Positions 54,586-61,619 of a stretch of DNA of 61,619 bases are shown here, in pieces; the first letter of the stretch is position 1, and the number at the start of each line of letters is the position of its first letter. This DNA is from an uncultured Ulvibacter sp. Lineage in GTDB: Bacteria > Bacteroidota > Bacteroidia > Flavobacteriales > Flavobacteriaceae. The stretch is from positions 1-61,619 of the forward strand of contig CALIAF010000042.1 in NCBI GenBank assembly GCA_938041335.1, in the 5' to 3' direction. Below the pieces are notes generated by a model. That model worked only from the letters and a program-made list of their open reading frames with translations, searched no databases and was not told the DNA's origin. The position numbers and the translations under genes were made by a program.

Positions 54586-57500
54586 TTATTTAGGATTTCC
54601 TATATAACTATTCACTTGGATACTTATATAAGAGTAATTTTCATTCTCAACAGGAATGAGTGTTTGCATAGGCTTATTTAATGCTCTGTCTGGCACTATT
54701 TTGTTTGTTATATCTTCATTAGGCAATCCATTAATAAATACGTTTTTTAATGATGTGTTTAAAATGGTTCTAGGGTTATTGTTGCCTAGCGGGATTTTAA
54801 AAGTTACTTTTCTTTGTGGCCTTACACTCTCTGCAATGTAATTGCTTGTTACGTTTATTAGGTTTTTATTCTCATCATAATAGGAGATGAGTACTTGTGG
54901 TATTGTAGCATTTTGAATACCAGAATTAAAAAGTGTTCCTTCTATAAAACCTTCAGAAATCACGTTGTTTTGTATTGCAAGCCCATCATATAGATCTGTT
55001 GTGGCAACATTTGCTGATACCTGCAGATTAAAAGTTACTGGCTCCTCATCTAGAATAATTGATGTGAATTCTTCCGGGTCAAAAACTTCTGGTGGATTGG
55101 CATCAAAATTACTCCAGGCTATACCTTCAAAGTCAATTCTAAAATTAGATGATTCTTTAGCAAAGAGCTTGTGTTTAATAATATCTTTTGCGTTATAAGT
55201 TGCGAGTACACTATTGTCTTTAGCGTACAGTGTAGCTTTAATAGCAACATCTGCTGGGATAAAGTCTATATTTTGCAATGTACCAACAATAGTATATTCA
55301 TCATTAGATTTAATTAGTTTTGCAGACAACACTTCTACCACGGGTTGTTTTAAAACATCTTCATGATAGGTCTTACCAGAAGTTACTCTTCGTCTTCCAT
55401 GATTATAAAAAGTAGTATTGTTTTCAGAAAATAGCTGATCTGGTGGGATGTCTAGATCAATGTTTTGAGGTGTAATAAACCATTTGCTATCTATTTTTTT
55501 CACCTCTATAATTTCCTCCGTATTAAAAACCTTTAAAGGGGTGATCCACTTAGTAATTGCCTTAAGTTTTGCAACACTATCGTTTTCTTGTATTACCTCT
55601 GTGCTTATAGCATCTAGTTTTGCATAAGAACTAAGCAAGCCATCAGACACAGAAACTTCTAACATATACTGTGTCTTAGATTTTCCGCTTTCTGGATTAA
55701 TAAAGGAATAGGCTTTTTCAAAATTTTTAAAATCTAGCGCGTCATAATATGCTTTCACTACATTGCTGCCCGTAAGTTGTGCCGTATTTTTTAAATAAAA
55801 AGTATATCCGCCAAAGGCAAATAGCACCATCATAATTAGTACCCAAAAATAAGAAGTGTAGAATACCCACTTGATGGGTTTTTTATATTCCTGCTCAAAT
55901 GATAGGTAAGTAGCACTGTGTTTCGTTGTTCTTTTTAACTTACGTCTCCAGATAGCGCGTAAGTTTATGAGTAGTGCAAAAATAACAGTGCTTAATGGTA
56001 CAATACCCCAAAGTAATTTTTGAAATAAAGGAACATTATCCTTGGGTAATACGTTAGGTAATGGGGTAACTCCAGCGCGTTCCCAAACCATAATTCCATT
56101 TTCTAATTGTTGCAAACGATGCCACCCAGAAAAGTATAGAATCGGGTCATAAAATTTATCATTAGAAAATATATATTTAAGATGGTATTTATCAGGAACC
56201 GTAAGAAACTGCTGTAAGGAACCAATGCCTTCTACTCCTCTAAACTTTGAGTTTTCCAATCTTTCTACAGCCTTAGAGGTAAGCTCTGGTAAGCGTCTTG
56301 CAGAGTGATAGTTGCCATCTACGGTCATAGCATTGGTCTGCGCAGAAAGCCAAGCCATCTGGTCGCCAAAACCTAAGGGTAAATACCTCCATTTATCATG
56401 GTCATCTTGATTTAAAAAATTAACAATAGGAAGCATATTAATTTCTTGTGGTTGTGCAGGTCTAAATTTACCAAGGCTTACGGTAAATAAAGCAATAAAG
56501 ATAAATACACCCACTAAGAGCCCACCAGATATGCGATGCATAACGGGACCCCACTTTTCTTGAAGGTATATTTTTATGTCACCATCAGAAAAACGATATG
56601 CAAATTCCCCAAAAATGGGTAGAATAATAATCGATGCCCATAGTGTAAACCGATCTAGGGTTAGTATGTTAAATGCGTTTTCACCTAATATGGTAAGCGG
56701 TATTGAAGTTGTACCACCAGTTCCTAATAGGGTTAAAATGGCAAATGATATCCCAAAAAATAAATAACGTTTACTGAAAAATCTGTAAAATAAATACGGA
56801 AATAATAACAATAGTATTCCCCAGGGAATTAAAAAGAAGACCAAGCCAGAAGAGGTTACTTCTAGAAAATTATCTCGAGACCCGTGTGGTATAGGAACTT
56901 GAGTTATAGGGTTGTTTTTAGTATTTACCCAATAAGGAAGAATACAACCAATGATAAGAACAAGTGATCCTAAACCAAATGTGATGATACGTTTAAAGTG
57001 TTTAAAGAAATTAGCTAAGAATATCTTAAAAGTAACAGCTTTCATGCTGCCCGCATTTTCTTTTGAAGCATCCATTAATACCATCCCTATTAATGGGAAA
57101 ATAAAAAAGACCATCCCAAATATAGGAGTAACGTGATGCGATGTAATCGTTACTGCTAGTAATGCAAAGGATGTAGTTAGGTATCTGCCCTTACCAGTTC
57201 TTAACCAGAGGTAAATTTCTGGTAATGCATGCAGCAGTACAGAGATACCTATAATACTGGGGAGCTGTCCAAAAATATGTAGTGTTTCAACAAAAGAACT
57301 CGAGAATACTGCTAAAATAGCCGCGTAGCCAGCTACTTTTCTATTAGCTGTTAAGAGTAATGCAAATCTATATACTCCGGTAATAAAGAGTATTACCCCA
57401 ATTATGGCAACTGTGAACATACCAAACTTTAGGCCACCTATATATGAAAGAAGCGCAATGCTTTGATGTACAAGTGGCGGATATCCCATGACGGTAAATC

Positions 57501-57675
57501 CAGTATACCAACTATAGTTCCAGGGTTCAAACCAACTTTGAGAATAGTGTTCTGCAAAAAATAAGTGTATTAATGCATCATAGGTAGTCTCTAAGGTGAA
57601 GAAAATAGAAGCGCCATGAAATAGCAACCCTAAGAGTAGGGCTGTTATAAGGTATTTATTGGTCTTCTTTTCCAT
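54586..57675 (-). CDS. Large polytopic GT-C-like membrane protein with periplasmic C-terminal domains
   Basis: 1,029 residues. About ten membrane segments occupy residues 8-410. The first loop has TTYDALIHLFFAEHYSQSWFEPWNYSWYTGF, resembling the acidic catalytic loop of GT-C glycosyltransferases and of 6-pyruvoyl-tetrahydropterin-synthase-related membrane proteins. A periplasmic segment (about 415-560), two more membrane helices (near 575 and 640) and a soluble tail follow. The tail includes an NTF2-like domain (about 660-760: VKAYYDALDFKNFEKAYSFINPES...IDSKWFITPQN). It heads the minus-strand operon with the Ig-like and GH-A genes. I infer a lipid-linked-sugar glycosyltransferase or polymerase of the polysaccharide; no direct proof. 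Confidence 0.75.
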   Translation of the reverse strand: MEKKTNKYLITALLLGLLFHGASIFFTLETTYDALIHLFFAEHYSQSWFEPWNYSWYTGFTVMGYPPLVHQSIALLSYIGGLKFGMFTVAIIGVILFITGVYRFALLLTANRKVAGYAAILAVFSSSFVETLHIFGQLPSIIGISVLLHALPEIYLWLRTGKGRYLTTSFALLAVTITSHHVTPIFGMVFFIFPLIGMVLMDASKENAGSMKAVTFKIFLANFFKHFKRIITFGLGSLVLIIGCILPYWVNTKNNPITQVPIPHGSRDNFLEVTSSGLVFFLIPWGILLLLFPYLFYRFFSKRYLFFGISFAILTLLGTGGTTSIPLTILGENAFNILTLDRFTLWASIIILPIFGEFAYRFSDGDIKIYLQEKWGPVMHRISGGLLVGVFIFIALFTVSLGKFRPAQPQEINMLPIVNFLNQDDHDKWRYLPLGFGDQMAWLSAQTNAMTVDGNYHSARRLPELTSKAVERLENSKFRGVEGIGSLQQFLTVPDKYHLKYIFSNDKFYDPILYFSGWHRLQQLENGIMVWERAGVTPLPNVLPKDNVPLFQKLLWGIVPLSTVIFALLINLRAIWRRKLKRTTKHSATYLSFEQEYKKPIKWVFYTSYFWVLIMMVLFAFGGYTFYLKNTAQLTGSNVVKAYYDALDFKNFEKAYSFINPESGKSKTQYMLEVSVSDGLLSSYAKLDAISTEVIQENDSVAKLKAITKWITPLKVFNTEEIIEVKKIDSKWFITPQNIDLDIPPDQLFSENNTTFYNHGRRRVTSGKTYHEDVLKQPVVEVLSAKLIKSNDEYTIVGTLQNIDFIPADVAIKATLYAKDNSVLATYNAKDIIKHKLFAKESSNFRIDFEGIAWSNFDANPPEVFDPEEFTSIILDEEPVTFNLQVSANVATTDLYDGLAIQNNVISEGFIEGTLFNSGIQNATIPQVLISYYDENKNLINVTSNYIAESVRPQRKVTFKIPLGNNNPRTILNTSLKNVFINGLPNEDITNKIVPDRALNKPMQTLIPVENENYSYISIQVNSYIGNPK

Positions 57676-57724
57676 GAATAGTTAAAAGTACTTTATTGTT
57701 TCCTTCTGGTTCAAAGATACGGGT

Positions 57725-57824
57725 TTCGATTAATGGTCCATCTGTCGATGAACGGCATTCGTCTACACAAAATATTCACTCATCGAAGAATCAAAATTTG
57801 AGACCTTCAATCGTTATATGTTTG
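57725..57824. promoter_or_regulatory. Candidate divergent LytTR sites between GT-C and GT2 operons (region E)
   Basis: Plus strand: CATTCGTCTAC (57756-57766) and CACTCATCGAA (57777-57787), 21 bp apart, then -7 box TATGTTTG (57817-57824) starting 29 bp later. Minus strand: CGTTCATCGAC (57754-57744; with one more base CCGTTCATC, one change from the AlgR site) and CATTAATCGAA (57735-57725), 19 bp apart, facing the operon starting at 57675. A weaker plus copy is at 57735-57745. Confidence 0.6.
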
Positions 57825-57859
57825 CAGTGTAAAACAATAACAATTTAAATTATTTAATT

Positions 57860-58675
57860 ATGAAAACTGGAATTATTATCCCTTGTTACAACGAAGAAAA
57901 ACGCCTTGATCAAGATGCATTTGTAAACTTTATTAAAGAAAACGAAGACTATCATTTATGCTTTGTTAATGATGGTAGTAAAGATAATACGGATGCTGTT
58001 TTAAGAGCTATGAAAAGTCAAGCTCCTAATGGTATTACAATAATAGATGTTAAAAAGAATATGGGTAAGGCTACAGCGGTGCGTGCAGGAGCTCGTTATT
58101 TATATAATGTGCCTAGTATTTCACAAGTAGGGTTTATGGACGCAGATTTATCTACAGACTTCAAAGACTTCAAAGATCTAGTAAAGACTTTGAAGTCTGA
58201 TGATAATTTATCTGTTGTATTTGGATCACGTAATTCTGGTGGGGATGGTATAGAACGAAATGCTTTGAGGGGTTTATTCTCTAGAGTGATCAAAGCATTT
58301 ATTCTTTCAATTCTGGGCTTACCTATACGTGATACACAATGTGGTGCAAAGGTGTTCTCTAAAGCAATTATTCCTGTTGTTTATGGAGAAGAGTTTATGA
58401 CTAGATGGTTGTTTGATGTTGAGATATTTTTACGCTTAAAAGCATTTTTTGGAAAACAAAATGTTATGAATTTAATTCAAGAACAACCATTAATGAGATG
58501 GGTGCACGTAGACGACTCTAAACTAGGTTTAAAAGATTCACTAGTTATTCCTGCTAAATTATTTCAAATATGGACAAAATACAATGTAGTAGACAGTTTT
58601 AAGCTAGCTAGAGTTTCTGCAGAAATACCTTCATTATCGCTTCTAGAGCACAAAATATTTTCAATTGCGGCTTAA
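57860..58675 (+). CDS. Family 2 glycosyltransferase, dolichyl-phosphate-glucosyltransferase-like
   Basis: 271 residues, GT-A fold: TGIIIPCYNEEKRL, CFVNDGSKDNTD, NMGKATAVRAGARY, DxD in FMDADLSTD, VFGSRN and the catalytic-loop DTQCGAKVF with RWLFDVEIFLR. It is most like Alg5/DPM-type enzymes that transfer a sugar from a nucleotide donor to a polyprenyl phosphate. It lacks C-terminal membrane segments. That product is a usual donor for GT-C enzymes such as the 1,029-aa protein encoded divergently, which supports a joint pathway. Confidence 0.9.
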   Translation: MKTGIIIPCYNEEKRLDQDAFVNFIKENEDYHLCFVNDGSKDNTDAVLRAMKSQAPNGITIIDVKKNMGKATAVRAGARYLYNVPSISQVGFMDADLSTDFKDFKDLVKTLKSDDNLSVVFGSRNSGGDGIERNALRGLFSRVIKAFILSILGLPIRDTQCGAKVFSKAIIPVVYGEEFMTRWLFDVEIFLRLKAFFGKQNVMNLIQEQPLMRWVHVDDSKLGLKDSLVIPAKLFQIWTKYNVVDSFKLARVSAEIPSLSLLEHKIFSIAA

Positions 58676-58700
58676 TACTAATTCTTAAAAAACAAATACG

Positions 58701-59660
58701 ATGAAAGCATATCCTATCAAATTCAATCCAATTCTTAAAGAAAAAGTATGGGGCGGTAACAAATTAAAAAATATACTTAACAAAGATTCAGCAAAGAATA
58801 ACATAGGAGAAAGCTGGGAAATTTCTGGCGTGTCACAAAATATCTCTACGGTAAAGAATGGATGCTATAAAAATGAAACATTAAATAAATTGTTGTCATC
58901 TTACCAGGCAGAGTTTCTAGGAGCAGATAATTACAATGTGTTCGGAAATGATTTCCCCTTACTAATCAAATTTTTAGATGCAGAGACTAATCTTTCTGTA
59001 CAAGTACATCCAGATGATACAATGGCAAAGGCGCACAATTCTTTTGGTAAAACAGAAATGTGGTATATTATGGATAGTGATGATGATGCAGAGATCATTA
59101 TGGGGCTCAATAAAGATCAAGAAGATTTAGATGTTCTAAAAAATGTGACGGGACAGAATGTGTACGATGTTTTTAATTCTGAAAAAGTCCATAAAGGAGC
59201 TCATTATTTCATTCCGGCGGGTAAAGTTCACGCTATAGGTGCAGGTGTTTTAGCTGCAGAAATACAACAAACGTCAGATATTACTTATAGAGTTTACGAT
59301 TGGGACAGAGTAGATGCTTCAGGAAATAGTAGAGATTTACATATACAAGAAGCTATGTTAGCAACAAAGCGATTTGATGAAGTAGCAACAACTACCCACG
59401 AATCTCCTGAAAACAACCTTGTTAATTGTGAGTTTTTTACCACTAATTTAATGAACGTAAAAGATGCATCAACAGTAAATTATGAAGCGCTAGACTCTTT
59501 TGTTATTTTTATGTGTGTAGAAGGTCAGGGTACATTAACCGTAAACAATCATAAAGAAACGATCATAAAAGGAGAAACAATACTTATCCCAGCGTGTGCT
59601 TCTAATGTAGCAATAACGGGTGATAATCTTCAATTATTAGAAGTATACATAAAGAACTAA
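58701..59660 (+). CDS. manA: Mannose-6-phosphate isomerase, class I
   Basis: 319 residues, cupin fold. Zinc ligands are in LSVQVHPDDTMA (Gln, His), Glu in KTEMWYI and His in FIPAGKVHAIGAG. The N-terminus FNPILKEKVWGGNKL is normal for the short bacterial type. It interconverts fructose 6-phosphate and mannose 6-phosphate, feeding GDP-mannose. It lies 25 bp after the GT2 gene and is probably co-transcribed, pointing to mannose or a GDP-mannose-derived sugar in the polymer. Confidence 0.94.
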   Translation: MKAYPIKFNPILKEKVWGGNKLKNILNKDSAKNNIGESWEISGVSQNISTVKNGCYKNETLNKLLSSYQAEFLGADNYNVFGNDFPLLIKFLDAETNLSVQVHPDDTMAKAHNSFGKTEMWYIMDSDDDAEIIMGLNKDQEDLDVLKNVTGQNVYDVFNSEKVHKGAHYFIPAGKVHAIGAGVLAAEIQQTSDITYRVYDWDRVDASGNSRDLHIQEAMLATKRFDEVATTTHESPENNLVNCEFFTTNLMNVKDASTVNYEALDSFVIFMCVEGQGTLTVNNHKETIIKGETILIPACASNVAITGDNLQLLEVYIKN

Positions 59661-59664
59661 AAGG

Positions 59665-60765
59665 CTACAATACGCTTTTTTGTTTCTTGTAAAAAGCAGT
59701 TGCTTGTTCTTGCATCAATTCTCTTGCAATCTTACGTTTATAATCATAGAGCTCTTGTTCTTCTGCAATGTCTGCATAGACTCTATTATTCACCTCCCTA
59801 TCTGTAGTGACTAAAATGTCACGCTGCGCTTTTTGTTGTTCAACCCAAGATTTTACAGCACCTTCTTGCTCAGCAAGTTTAAGATCGTATGCACCTTTTG
59901 GAGATAATAACTTTGCGATTATAGGCGAAGTTTCAATCGCTAAGAATAATAAAAAAATGAAAAAGGAGGGCAGCCACGGCAATTTATCTAGCGCATTCAC
60001 TCTCGCCATAAGACCATCAAAACCTTCTATAATAGGTTGTGTTTCTGCAACTTTTGCTTCATAGTCTGTTGCTATTGTTGCTATTTGCGTTTCTAAACCT
60101 GCTATCTTTTCATTGTTAGTAGTCTTGAGTTCCTTTAAAGCTGCAAGTTCTGCATCATGTTTGTCTCTTTTTTCTTTATAAACAGGTCCTTTTCCTAAAC
60201 GCTCCGTTCCTGCCGTTCCTTCTGCTTCAGATATGTAGGTGTCGTATAACGCATTAACAGATGCTTCTTTTGTGAGTACTTCATCTTTGAGTGCAGCTAT
60301 TTCCGAAGTTATGGCGGTTGTTGCTGGTGTAAATTGTAGGGCTAGTTGGTCTTTGTTATCTAGCGTCATTTCATTTTTTTCTGTGAGAAGGACTTGATTA
60401 ATTTCCTTTTCAAAGATTTTCATCTCTAATGGTTTTGAGATCACAATAGCAATGATGACCGCTAGTAAGATTCGTGGTGATGCCTGGATTAGCTCGTCAA
60501 AAAAACTATCTCTTTTTTTGATAGTCGAAACGATAAAACGGTCTAAATTAAAAATAAGCAGACCCCAAATGAGACCAAAGAAAATAGCAGCAAAGTAACT
60601 GTCAAAGACTGTGTATAGTGCATATGATCCAGCGATGGTAGCCATTACCGCAGTAAAGAATACGGTCGCGCCTATACCTGCATATTTAGTGTTTTCTCCA
60701 GCAGAACATGCTTCTAAAATATCTGTGTCTGCCCCAGAGCAGAAAATAAAAAAGCGTTGTAACAT
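59665..60765 (-). CDS. DUF4407 membrane protein
   Basis: 366 residues. Four membrane segments: two pairs at about 33-80 and 95-115, plus one near 258-278. A long extracytoplasmic coiled coil lies between (about 130-250: ITSEIAALKDEVLTKEASVNALYDTY...AALKELKTTNNEKIAGLETQIATIATDYEAKV). The N-terminus MLQRFFIFCSGADTDIL and LIFNLDRFIVSTIKKRD are DUF4407 signatures. Function unknown. Convergent with manA, 4 bp between the stops. Confidence 0.88.
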   Translation of the reverse strand: MLQRFFIFCSGADTDILEACSAGENTKYAGIGATVFFTAVMATIAGSYALYTVFDSYFAAIFFGLIWGLLIFNLDRFIVSTIKKRDSFFDELIQASPRILLAVIIAIVISKPLEMKIFEKEINQVLLTEKNEMTLDNKDQLALQFTPATTAITSEIAALKDEVLTKEASVNALYDTYISEAEGTAGTERLGKGPVYKEKRDKHDAELAALKELKTTNNEKIAGLETQIATIATDYEAKVAETQPIIEGFDGLMARVNALDKLPWLPSFFIFLLFLAIETSPIIAKLLSPKGAYDLKLAEQEGAVKSWVEQQKAQRDILVTTDREVNNRVYADIAEEQELYDYKRKIARELMQEQATAFYKKQKSVL

Positions 60766-60823
60766 AAATGTAAGATTTGATTGATGAGACTATTAGAACG
60801 CCAAAACTGTCAGAATGTTACAT

Positions 60824-60848
60824 AAAAAAAGCCTTGATTTCTCAAGGC
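60824..60848 (-). terminator. Rho-independent terminator (minus strand)
   Basis: Stem GCCTTGA (60831-60837) with TCAAGGC (60842-60848), 4-base loop; on the minus strand seven T follow. It closes the M56-like gene upstream and separates it from the DUF4407 gene. Confidence 0.85.
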
Positions 60849-60895
60849 ATTAATATTTGGGTATTTTGATTGTCGTTTTATTTTCTTCCCCAATC

Positions 60896-61619
60896 TTACT
60901 TATGATCTTCTACAGTAATCCCTTTTTTAGAAATATAAACCATAGGTGGTTTAGGATCGTTTAAGCGAGTTTGTATGTTTAAATCTGAATTTTCCTTTAA
61001 TAAATTAATCGCCTTATCAGATGTGATTTTTTCATTTTCATAATGAAAAGTAGCGTTCCTCTTTGCCATAGCAATCACATGATCTAAAGGTTTTTCTGGA
61101 CCAGGAGGTGGCGGTGAAGGAGGAACTGACAGATTTAGGGCCGCTGGCGCTAAAATATATGGTTCCTTTATCGAAGATTTTTTGGCAAGTTTTGTTTTTT
61201 GATATGCTGTATTTAGTTTTTTAATAAAATCTTCTGACACATTCTCCCTCTTAGCACTTACCCCATAAAATTTATATGCAGAGGCCGGCCAATCTTTAGT
61301 GTGTGTGTCCATAGCTTTTGCGAAGTTAGATAAGGATACTTTTTTTCCTTCTAAATAGATCGTTTCTCCATTCACATAAAGTACATAGCTATATTTATAT
61401 TTATTTTTAATAGTACCCATATTAGATGGTGGCGGAGGTGGAGGTGGTATGTTTGATGCCTCACCCATTTTAACTTTAGGAGCCCCAGGAGGCAATGGTG
61501 GTGGTGGTGGTATAATACCAATCCCTCCATTTGCCTTAAAGAATTTTGTTTTTGTAAACTCTGCTTCTACTTTGTCTAAAAATGACTTAGGTGTACTCGC
61601 AATATATACATTGGGATGC
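60896..61619 (-). CDS. 3' part of a BlaR1/M56-like protein with proline-rich tail (cut by window end)
   Basis: Partial: the frame is open to the last base of the window, so the TTG at 61495 is not a true start. About 240 residues are visible. They hold two proline tracts (PPPPPLPPGAP and PPPPPPP), a segment YVLYVNGETIYLEGKKVSLSNF, another proline run, and the tail ATFHYENEKITSDKAINLLKENSDLNIQTR...PPMVYISKKGI. That tail matches the repeated C-terminal pattern I know from flavobacterial M56 peptidases, in which prolines link small periplasmic domains. No metal site is visible; assignment rests on the tail pattern. Confidence 0.6.
   Translation of the reverse strand, partial: HPNVYIASTPKSFLDKVEAEFTKTKFFKANGGIGIIPPPPPLPPGAPKVKMGEASNIPPPPPPPSNMGTIKNKYKYSYVLYVNGETIYLEGKKVSLSNFAKAMDTHTKDWPASAYKFYGVSAKRENVSEDFIKKLNTAYQKTKLAKKSSIKEPYILAPAALNLSVPPSPPPPGPEKPLDHVIAMAKRNATFHYENEKITSDKAINLLKENSDLNIQTRLNDPKPPMVYISKKGITVEDHK

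Noticed and set aside
61493-61495. TTG as start of the last minus-strand gene
   Set aside because: It lies within a proline codon run and the same frame continues open to the window end, so the gene is truncated by the window.

Overview
The window looks like a chromosomal segment of a marine, AT-rich member of the Flavobacteriaceae (Bacteroidota). Supporting signs are a short primary sigma factor without region 1.1, a giant LamG protein with a type IX secretion (T9SS) C-terminal signal, Bacteroidota -7 promoter boxes of the form TAnnTTTG, and many Bacteroidota-typical families (DUF4230, DUF4260, DUF4407, DUF456, BlaI/BlaR1-M56 pairs with TonB-like tails). A Dokdonia-like genus is only a guess. 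I saw no tRNA, rRNA, CRISPR array, IS element or prophage.

Layout. (1) 1-11.5 kb: DUF202 protein, then a minus-strand operon for secreted surface proteins (tail-collar-like protein, 2,862-aa LamG/T9SS protein, a smaller protein sharing one module with it, a lipoprotein), with a recognisable promoter at 11451-11481 and a terminator near 490-518. (2) 11.7-21.2 kb: mostly housekeeping genes (Bax-inhibitor-like, MtfA-like peptidase, rpe, a BLUF photoreceptor overlapping rpe, rpoD, an AT-rich patch of small genes, a HAD phosphatase, hppD, nitroreductase, DUF456). (3) 21.3-25.9 kb: blaI-blaR1-TPR-TonB-like lipoprotein cluster preceded by two tandem palindromes, then an outer-membrane-type protein. 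(4) 26-39.9 kb: GT2/flippase-like pair, ruvC, hemW, a plus-strand run (cyclase, DUF4260, DUF4230, transglutaminase, MmcQ, MutS-like ATPase, YdjM-like), and a 1,007-aa kinase/M23/aminotransferase fusion. (5) 40.1-46.3 kb: a seven-gene signalling operon: single-domain receiver, H-NOX, PAS histidine kinase, FIST (NosP-like) protein, second histidine kinase, Hpt, LytTR response regulator. (6) 46.5-59.7 kb: an exopolysaccharide-type locus (TPR/beta-barrel porin, STAS, Wzx-like flippase, GT4, anchored GH-A hydrolase, Ig-like protein, 1,029-aa polytopic GT-C-like protein, GT2, manA). (7) 59.7-61.6 kb: DUF4407 protein and the 3' part of an M56-like gene cut by the window end.

The most notable content is regions 5 and 6 together. 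Two candidate nitric-oxide sensors of unrelated folds (H-NOX and FIST/NosP-like) each sit beside a histidine kinase with a near-identical phosphoacceptor segment. The operon also encodes every later step of a four-step phosphorelay, ending in a LytTR DNA-binding regulator. Five intergenic regions in or bounding these genes carry an 11-bp motif close to CAYTCRTCKAY. It resembles the binding site of the LytTR regulator AlgR (CCGTTCGTC). In four of the five regions it occurs as direct repeats exactly 21 bp apart. At three promoters the proximal copy ends exactly 29 bp before a TAnnTTTG-like -7 box. I infer an NO-responsive (or two-input) phosphorelay that controls a polysaccharide/biofilm locus and its own operon.
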